This document shows, one piece after another, positions 24,222-30,489 of a stretch of DNA of 32,006 bases (position 1 is its first letter; every line of letters begins with the position of its first letter). The stretch is taken from positions 1 through 32,006 of the forward strand of contig JARFUG010000034.1 of NCBI GenBank assembly GCA_029289095.1, written 5' to 3'. The DNA is from Desulfuromonadales bacterium. GTDB lineage: Bacteria > Desulfobacterota > Desulfuromonadia > Desulfuromonadales > JACZKF01. The position numbers and the translations under genes were made by a program. A model generated the notes under the pieces. It was given only the letters and a program-made list of their open reading frames with translations. It was not told the origin of the DNA and made no database searches.

Positions 24222-25053
24222 AAAAGAAACAGACGTTTTCCAGCTTTGGGACGAGCACCGCGGGAAGATTCGCAGTCGCAAAGGGGGATGGCTGATCGGA
24301 AAGGGAGTCTTATGCCACGGCTATGACATGATGGAGGACCTTGTCGGCAAATATTCCTATTTCCAGGTTCTGATTCTGAATGCCACCGGAAGAATGGTGG
24401 AGAAGCGCGTGGCCGACTGGTTTGAGGCAATCTATATTTGTCTCAGTTGGCCCGATCCCCGGATCTGGTGCAACCGGGTCGGCGCATTGGGCGGCACAAT
24501 GCGATCTTCCCCGGTAGCGGCGACAGTGGCAGGTATCCTGGCGGGTGATTCCAAGGCCTATGGACAAAAACCCCTCGTCGAGGGGCTCAATTTTATTCAA
24601 AGTGCCTTGGCTGAAAAGAAAAAGGGGCTCTCAACCAGGGATATCGTCGCAGCCGAATGCAGCCGACATGGAGGCAAGCCTCAGATCATGGGATATGCGC
24701 GCCCGATCGCCAAGGGCGACGAGCGTATTGTGGCAATGGAGAAGGTTGCCGGCGATCTCGGTTTCCCTGTGGGAGAGCATTTGGAGCTTGCCTATGAGAT
24801 TGAACGGGTTCTTGCTGAAGAGTTCGATGAAAGCATGAACATCAACGGCTACATGTCCGCGTTTCTTTCCGATCAGGGATTTACGCCGCAGGAGGTCTAC
24901 AGGATCTGTGCAATTCTGGTGGCAAGCGGGGTCACGGCTTGCTACATCGATGCTTTCGAGCGGCCGCCAGAGACTTTCCTCCCCTTGCGTTGCGAAGACA
25001 TGGAGTACCAGGGGCCCCCGCCCCGTGAAGTGCCTCCGCGAGAAAAGAGCTAG
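24211..25053 (+). CDS. Citrate-synthase-fold protein 2, catalytic residues absent
   Basis: A 280-residue second homologue, starting at TTG 24211 inside the end of protein 1, with no better start downstream. Family-like parts are GYDMMEDLVGKYSYFQVLILNATGR, then NRVGALGGTMRSSPVAATVAGIL, MGYARPIAKGDERIVAMEKVA and SMNINGYMSAFLSDQGFTPQEVYRICAILVASG. By eye the first His position falls in AGDSKAYG (no His), the second in GYARP with Arg164, and the catalytic Asp position in NINGYMSA with Asn or Gly. All three canonical residues are therefore missing. A structural or regulatory partner of protein 1, or a lyase/ligase with a new mechanism, would fit. The Pro-rich tail (GPPPREVPPREKS) is probably flexible. 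It ends 12 bp from the convergent TPP-enzyme gene. Confidence 0.65.
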   Translation: MKNKKETDVFQLWDEHRGKIRSRKGGWLIGKGVLCHGYDMMEDLVGKYSYFQVLILNATGRMVEKRVADWFEAIYICLSWPDPRIWCNRVGALGGTMRSSPVAATVAGILAGDSKAYGQKPLVEGLNFIQSALAEKKKGLSTRDIVAAECSRHGGKPQIMGYARPIAKGDERIVAMEKVAGDLGFPVGEHLELAYEIERVLAEEFDESMNINGYMSAFLSDQGFTPQEVYRICAILVASGVTACYIDAFERPPETFLPLRCEDMEYQGPPPREVPPREKS

Positions 25054-25065
25054 AGCTTTTCGGTC

Positions 25066-26829
25066 CTACCGTCCCAGAGTCTTCATCCGCGCCCCCATGG
25101 GCGGCACCTCTTCCGGATCGATGTGAATGTTGAGGAGCGTCGGTCCGGGGCGCCGGCAGATCTCGGCGAAATCGAGCTTCTCCAAGTCCTGAAACGTCCG
25201 AACGGTCTCTCCCCTGGCCCCCATCGCCCGGGCCATTAGAGAGAAGTCGACGGGGGGCAGATCGTGGGCGACGGGCTCTCCTCCTCCCAGACGTTGCCCG
25301 TGCTTGACCATGCCGAGCGCCTGGTCGTTGAGCACAACGAAGATCACCGGCAGCTTCTCCACAACCGCCACTGTAATCTCCTGACTCCCCATCAGAAAAC
25401 TGCCGTCTCCGGTCAGGCATACGACCGGTTTGCCGGGGCATCCCATGGCCGTGCCGACGGCGGCGCCGATCCCCCAGGCCATCGATCCGAACCCCATCCC
25501 GACCCGGTAGAGTCCGCTGCTTCGCGCAAAGAGGTAATGCGTCGCCCAGGCCCAACTGTTGCCGGCGTCGACGATGAAGCGCGTGGTCTCCGGGAAACGT
25601 TTGGCCAACTCTCCCATCAGGCGCTGCGGCTTTATGGGGAGCGCATCGGTGAGGAGCTTTTCCGGGTGGTTCAGGGTGATCTGCGCAGGTGTATTTGCAG
25701 GCGATCTTCCTGCCCTGCCCGGCCATTCGACAAGACCGTTTGGCGGCCGCGGCTGCCTCGTGCGGTCGAGCAGATTGCGGAAGATAGCGCTCATTCTCCC
25801 ACAGACGTGAAGCCGTCCCCACGGAGAGCCGGTGAAGTGCACCGGTGATTCGTCAATATGGATCAGCCTGCGCCGTAGCGCGACATCGCTTTCCCCTGCG
25901 TTGAACGCCAGATCGCCCAGACGGACGCCTGCGGCGATGATCAGATCGATGCGCTCGTCCTTGAGGACCGCCCCGGCACTGGCATGGCCGGCGAACCCGA
26001 CAACTCCCATGTATTGAGGATGATAGGGGTTGATCCACCTCTTTCCGGAGGGACAACTGACGATCGGCGCGCCGACCCGTTCGGCGAATTCAATCACCTC
26101 GCGAATCCCCTCTCCGCAACCTGACCCGATGATCAGGGCGATGCGGCCGGCTTTCTCGATCTCTCCATGCAGACGTTCCAGGGCCTGCAGGTCCGTCAGG
26201 AACTGGTTTTCGAGAAAAGCGCTGAGAGGAGGAGGCGCCGGCGCGTCCTCTCTGGCGTGCAGGCGGCGGGGTTCGCACAGGATATCCATCGGAATGCTGA
26301 GATGGGCCGGGCCGCACGGCGGCCCCTGGGTCGCCAGGATGGCGGCGGCGAGCTTTCTCTCGAGCTGCTCGCGGTGCGAAACGAGGCTGCTGTAACGGGT
26401 GCACGAATGAAACATCGCCACGGTGTTGACGGCGGTGCAGGAGGATTCCTGCAGCACCCTCTTGCCGAAGGTGTGCAGAGCCGTCTGGGCGGTGATCACG
26501 AGCAGGGGGATGTGGTCGGCGAATGCGGAGGCGACACCCGTGATCAGGTTGGTGGCGCCGGGGCCGGTGGTGGAACAGCAGACGCCGAGTTTTCCGGTCT
26601 CTCGGGCGTATCCGTCGGCCATGAAGGCCGCACCCGCTTCGTGGCGTGCCAGAATGGGCCGGAGCCCGCCCCGGCGGGCACTGCGGGCCATGGCATCGTA
26701 GAGCGGTTCGATGGAGCCGCCGGGTACGCCGAAAATGAATTCCACCCCCATCCGCTCGAGATGCTCAATGAGCAGATCCCCCAGCTCGGGGCGTTTGGCT
26801 TCCCCCTCCACTCTTTGAGCTTTGTCCAT
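25066..26829 (-). CDS. Acetolactate-synthase-like thiamine diphosphate enzyme
   Basis: A 587-residue enzyme of the ThDP family related to the acetolactate synthase large subunit. The N-terminal domain has GVEFIFGVPGGSIEPLYDAM and LARHEAGAAFMADGYARETG, with the catalytic Glu in HEAG, then TTGPGATNLITGVASAFAD. The middle domain has a nucleotide-like fold and the C-terminal ThDP/Mg site is GDGSFLMGSQEITVAVVEKLPVIFVVLND. The usual reaction is decarboxylation of pyruvate or a related 2-oxo acid and transfer of the C2 unit. Length fits IlvB, but no small regulatory subunit gene is nearby, so a catabolic or specialised role is equally possible. ATG 26829 has AGGAG eight bases upstream; the longer GTG start is less likely. 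It starts 16 bp after the cyclic-di-GMP gene, so the two are probably one transcript. Confidence 0.85.
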   Translation of the reverse strand: MDKAQRVEGEAKRPELGDLLIEHLERMGVEFIFGVPGGSIEPLYDAMARSARRGGLRPILARHEAGAAFMADGYARETGKLGVCCSTTGPGATNLITGVASAFADHIPLLVITAQTALHTFGKRVLQESSCTAVNTVAMFHSCTRYSSLVSHREQLERKLAAAILATQGPPCGPAHLSIPMDILCEPRRLHAREDAPAPPPLSAFLENQFLTDLQALERLHGEIEKAGRIALIIGSGCGEGIREVIEFAERVGAPIVSCPSGKRWINPYHPQYMGVVGFAGHASAGAVLKDERIDLIIAAGVRLGDLAFNAGESDVALRRRLIHIDESPVHFTGSPWGRLHVCGRMSAIFRNLLDRTRQPRPPNGLVEWPGRAGRSPANTPAQITLNHPEKLLTDALPIKPQRLMGELAKRFPETTRFIVDAGNSWAWATHYLFARSSGLYRVGMGFGSMAWGIGAAVGTAMGCPGKPVVCLTGDGSFLMGSQEITVAVVEKLPVIFVVLNDQALGMVKHGQRLGGGEPVAHDLPPVDFSLMARAMGARGETVRTFQDLEKLDFAEICRRPGPTLLNIHIDPEEVPPMGARMKTLGR

Positions 26830-26845
26830 GCAAAGAGCTCCTGAA

Positions 26846-29365
26846 TTATTTGAAAATGCCCGCTTCGATTTCACCCGTCCTGACAGCAGAAGGAAACAAC
26901 TCCTCGATGGGCAGAGGACGGCCTATTTGATAACCTTGGGCAAAGTCGATCCCCATGTCCCTGACCAGCCCCAACACTTTTTCATTTTCGACGAATTCTG
27001 CGACCGTCAGTTTTCCCAAGGCTCTTGCGACCTCGGCCATGGAGCGCACCAGGGCCTGGTCGACGGGATTGCGGTCGAGCTGGACGATGAAGCTGCCGTC
27101 GATTTTGATGAATCGGGCAGGAAATTCCTTCAGGTACCCGAAGGTGCTGAATCCGGTGCCGAAGTCGTCGACGGCAAAATCGCAGCCGAGTTCGTTGAGC
27201 TGCCGGACCATCTGCTGCGTCGCGCCGATATTGGACATGCCGGCGCTTTCGGTGAGCTCGAAAATGATACGCTGAGGTTCAACTCCGGAATTCCCGAGTT
27301 GCTCCTCGATCAGCGGGACGAGCGCTGCATCCCGAAACGCCTGCGCCGAAAGGTTGATGGCGGCTCTCTTCAGTTCGGGGTACTGCTTGAGCAGGGCTAT
27401 CGTTTTCTTGATGACCCAATGGTCCAGAGAGGGCATTTCGCCGGCGCTCTCCAGCGCGGAGATGAACTCCCCAGGGTAGATGATCCCTCGCTCGGGCAGA
27501 TGCATGCGCACCAGCGCTTCGTAATGGCCGATTTCACCTGTGTCGACATGTATGATCGGCTGAAAATGGAGCAGCAGCCGCTCTTCGTCCATGGCCTGTC
27601 GAAGGCGTCTGATCCAGTCGACGCTGATGCGCAGGTCGTCGCTTTCCCGGTCTTCGGGATCGTATTGATGGATTCGGTTTCGTCCTCTGCGCTTGGCAAC
27701 ATACAGAGCGATGTCGGCCTGTTTCAGGTATTCCTCGGGGCTGGCGGCCTGACCCGTGATCTGGCTGATGCCGATGCTGCAGCAGAGATTGACCTGCTGA
27801 CCACCGACATGGCTTTGGAAATTCTGGATAAGTCTGCAGATCTCTTCGGCGACTTTTCTGTCCTGTCCCGGCTCTGTGTTGACGAGCAGAACGGCGAATT
27901 CGTCACCCCCGATTCGGCAGAGAATGTCCGATTGGCGGAGCCTGGAAGCCAGAAGAGCCGCAATCTGGCGAAGCACGGCATCGCCGTAAGGATGGCCGAA
28001 CGAGTCGTTCACCACCTTGAAATGGTCGAGGTCAATGTAGAGAAGGGAATGTCTTCCCTTACCCCGGGCGCTGATTGCGGCCATTTGCCGAAGGGCTCCG
28101 TCGAAGTAATGCCGATTGTAGAGTCCTGTCATGTTGTCGTGCAGGGCCAGAAACTCGAGCTGGGTCTGCGCCTTTTTGCGCTCGGTGATATTGTCCAGGC
28201 ACCCGAAGATAGTCAGTTCCTCATCTGAGATGAGAGCATCGAGCTGACATTCGATCCACAGGTTCTGCTCCTGTTTGTTGTTCAGGCGGATTTCGAAACG
28301 ACATTCGTGCACCGCCTCGGAGATCAAGGCGTCCAGGCGGCTCTCCCATACGTGGCGCCCACCGTCTCCGTCGAGGGGGATAAAGGAGGCGAGTGTTCTG
28401 TCCAGAGACTCGAGCTGAGAGAATCCGGTGAGTCGACTCCAGGCCCGGTTTACGAACCGGATGCGCCCTTGTCTGTCGAGTTCCAGGACGACCGTGCTCA
28501 ACGTGTCCAGAATGCGCTGATGGCTTTCCGATATCTTACGGAATGCGTCCGTGCTTTGCTGGAGCGACTGCAGCCGGCTGGCGAATTGGGCATTGCTCAC
28601 CATGTAGTCTTCACGACGCACAGCGAGTTCGCACACCCTCCGCAACTGCTCGATTCGAAATGGCTTGGAGACAAAATCGGCGGCCCCCTTCAACATGAGG
28701 TCCTCGGCGACGTCCACCGTGCAACGGGCGGTCATGATGACAACAGGCTGATCGGGGTTCAGTTGGAGGATTTCATGCAGGATCTCGGGGCCGGACAGGG
28801 TGGGGAGCATCACGTCGAGCAGCACCAGTTCATGCCGCAGTTTCTTCCATTTCTCAAGCCCTTCCAGACCGTCAGACGCGACGTCGACTTCGAAACGCTG
28901 GCGAAGGACCCGGCTGGCCACAAGAGCCGTATCGGCATCGTCTTCAATGATCAGAACACGCGGGTTGCGAAACGCCTCGGCGGCAGAGCCGATGCAGTTG
29001 CGGATCGCCTCGGGGAGGTGATGACGGTCCTCGAGGGGCAGGAGCCTGTTGATGCCGAACTCCCGGGCGGTCGTCTCTGCGATGCGTTCGCACCAGATCT
29101 TCGCCACGGCGATGATCGGAATCTCCTTCTTGCATCTGAAGACTCCGGATCGAACGAGGCGAGCCAGGCGCCAGCCATCGAGGCCGGCTATTTCGATATC
29201 GGTGATGATCAGGTCGATGGACCTGGAGCGCAGGGCCTGAAAAGCGGAAAGGGCGCTGGATGCCTCTGAGATCGAGACGAAGCCGGCATCCGACAACGTC
29301 TTCTGCAAAAGAGCGCGTGTATTCGAGTGGCTGTTGACAAGAAGAATGTGAATGTCGCTCGACAT
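26846..29365 (-). CDS. REC-REC-PAS-GGDEF-EAL cyclic-di-GMP protein
   Basis: An 839-residue multidomain regulator. REC1 (5-120) lacks the acidic pair (VNSHSN instead of DD) and the conserved Lys, though D56 remains, so it is probably not phosphorylated normally. REC2 (135-240) is intact: EDD at 141-143, phospho-acceptor D184, K234. A PAS domain (about 280-400) follows, with FVNRAWSRLTGFS. The diguanylate cyclase domain has GGDEF (486-490) and an RxxD inhibitory site (477-480) five residues before it. The EAL domain keeps EAL (616-618), NLSAQ, FELTES, DDFGTG, KIDG and AEFVEN, so phosphodiesterase activity is expected too. It can thus make and break cyclic di-GMP, switched by phosphorylation and PAS ligand. 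ATG 29365 with AAGGAG upstream is the natural start. Confidence 0.95.
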   Translation of the reverse strand: MSSDIHILLVNSHSNTRALLQKTLSDAGFVSISEASSALSAFQALRSRSIDLIITDIEIAGLDGWRLARLVRSGVFRCKKEIPIIAVAKIWCERIAETTAREFGINRLLPLEDRHHLPEAIRNCIGSAAEAFRNPRVLIIEDDADTALVASRVLRQRFEVDVASDGLEGLEKWKKLRHELVLLDVMLPTLSGPEILHEILQLNPDQPVVIMTARCTVDVAEDLMLKGAADFVSKPFRIEQLRRVCELAVRREDYMVSNAQFASRLQSLQQSTDAFRKISESHQRILDTLSTVVLELDRQGRIRFVNRAWSRLTGFSQLESLDRTLASFIPLDGDGGRHVWESRLDALISEAVHECRFEIRLNNKQEQNLWIECQLDALISDEELTIFGCLDNITERKKAQTQLEFLALHDNMTGLYNRHYFDGALRQMAAISARGKGRHSLLYIDLDHFKVVNDSFGHPYGDAVLRQIAALLASRLRQSDILCRIGGDEFAVLLVNTEPGQDRKVAEEICRLIQNFQSHVGGQQVNLCCSIGISQITGQAASPEEYLKQADIALYVAKRRGRNRIHQYDPEDRESDDLRISVDWIRRLRQAMDEERLLLHFQPIIHVDTGEIGHYEALVRMHLPERGIIYPGEFISALESAGEMPSLDHWVIKKTIALLKQYPELKRAAINLSAQAFRDAALVPLIEEQLGNSGVEPQRIIFELTESAGMSNIGATQQMVRQLNELGCDFAVDDFGTGFSTFGYLKEFPARFIKIDGSFIVQLDRNPVDQALVRSMAEVARALGKLTVAEFVENEKVLGLVRDMGIDFAQGYQIGRPLPIEELFPSAVRTGEIEAGIFK

Positions 29366-29723
29366 GAACGAGCACTCCTTTGCAGGTATCTGATTGAAAT
29401 CGTTATGATTCGACCTGTGAATGTCGGCCGGAAATTGTGGCGTAAATCGGGATTTTCGCTTCTGTTTTCGCCCCTTGCGCCCTGCAGCCTTCGCAAACTT
29501 AATATCCTTAATGATCTCTGTCAAGGTTTACCAGTGAGCACCCGGCCGAGCGTAAATCCGCACGGCTCGAAACCGGACGGTAGGATAGTGATTTCACTGT
29601 GGTAGACTAGACACGGTTCTTATCACCTTTTTTGCTGGCTCTCATTTCGATCCCGAGAACGAGAGGGGGCATCGTGGAGGTGAAAAAATCCCGATTTGCT
29701 GATATTGACCAAAGGGGAAAAAA
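29366..29723. other. Divergent intergenic region, 358 bp
   Basis: This stretch between the divergent cyclic-di-GMP gene and the DUF2760 gene encodes nothing convincing. It must hold both promoters. One dyad, AGTGA-TT-TCACT, lies at 29587-29598. No clear -35/-10 pair or terminator was identified. Confidence 0.5.
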
Positions 29724-30341
29724 ATGAACGTGATTCTTCTGCCGGTGGCCTTGGTGCTGGCTATTCTTCTGCTTGTGGGGACGGTTCCGCCGGGGCTCGT
29801 TGTTCCGGCGGGGACGATGCTGGCGGCTCTGCTCGCCATCGCGACAGTCGTGGAGATCGCGCGCCTGGTGCGTGCTCGACCGCCGAAGGGCCCTGCCGCC
29901 GCGCCGGCCAGCGCTCCGAAAGATGAACCCCCTGCAGTGGCCGCTCCGGCGCCGACGGGAGAGGCCGACGTGGTGCAGTTTCTCGGCAGGCTGCAGGAGA
30001 AGGGCCGCCTGGTCGACTTCGCCATGGAGGACATCGCCGCTTACAGCGACGAGCAGGTCGGCTCCGTTGCGCGGGTGGTGCATCAGGGGTGCCGCGAGGT
30101 GCTGAAGTCCTCCTTCGACATCCGCCCCGTGCATGGCGGCGCCGAAGGGGAGGAAGTCGCCCTGGCGCAGGACTACGATGCGCGCAGCTACCGCGTCGTG
30201 GGGAAGGTCCCCGAGCGCCCTCCGTTCCGGGGGACGGTGCGTCACCGCGGGTGGAGGACGACACGCGTTTCCCTCCCCACAGTCACCGCGGAAGGGGCGG
30301 CGCGGGAGATTATCGCGCCGGCCGAGGTCGAGATCGAGTAG
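29724..30341 (+). CDS. DUF2760 protein, N-terminal membrane anchor
   Basis: A 205-residue protein. Two hydrophobic segments at the start (NVILLPVALVLAILLLVGT and VPAGTMLAALLAIATVVEIARLV) form a membrane hairpin, then an Ala/Pro-rich linker of about 30 residues, then a soluble domain matching DUF2760: VVQFLGRLQEKGRLVDFAMEDIAAYSDEQVGSVARVVHQGCREVL, and PERPPFRGTVRHRGWRTTRVSLP. The family has no known activity, but its genes usually sit next to an Hsp70-family gene, as here, so a role with that chaperone at the membrane is likely. ATG 29724 follows AAGGGG. The stop codon overlaps the left arm of a long palindrome that separates it from the Hsp70 gene. Confidence 0.88.
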   Translation: MNVILLPVALVLAILLLVGTVPPGLVVPAGTMLAALLAIATVVEIARLVRARPPKGPAAAPASAPKDEPPAVAAPAPTGEADVVQFLGRLQEKGRLVDFAMEDIAAYSDEQVGSVARVVHQGCREVLKSSFDIRPVHGGAEGEEVALAQDYDARSYRVVGKVPERPPFRGTVRHRGWRTTRVSLPTVTAEGAAREIIAPAEVEIE

Positions 30342-30463
30342 GGGCGAATGAAAAACGCCCGTCTGCTGCGTTCCCCTCGCCCGTGCTCGCTGCGGCGTAC
30401 TGATGTACGCCTCACTCTCTCGGGCTTCGGGCGCCTTGCATCCGGGCATTTTTGATTCGCCCC
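30341..30463. repeat. Long imperfect palindromic element
   Basis: A 123-bp inverted structure occupies almost the whole spacer between the DUF2760 and Hsp70 genes. The 21-bp outer arms (30341-30361 and 30443-30463) match at 19 positions; the centre is a perfect hairpin GGCGTAC-TGAT-GTACGCC. Between them are weaker complementary segments (GCCCG, TGC). The form is that of dispersed REP/MITE-like palindromes rather than a simple terminator. It would fold as RNA in either direction and may end or process the DUF2760 message. Confidence 0.75.
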
Positions 30464-30489
30464 TGACACTGATGCGAAGGAAAGAGAAC

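Noticed and set aside
25042-25061. Bidirectional terminator between the citrate-synthase-like and ThDP genes
   Set aside because: GAAAAG and CTTTTC form only a six-pair, AT-rich stem overlapping a stop codon; too weak to call.
26830-26874. Longer GTG start for the ThDP enzyme
   Set aside because: It would overlap the upstream gene's end and lacks a ribosome-binding site, while ATG 26829 has AGGAG at good spacing.
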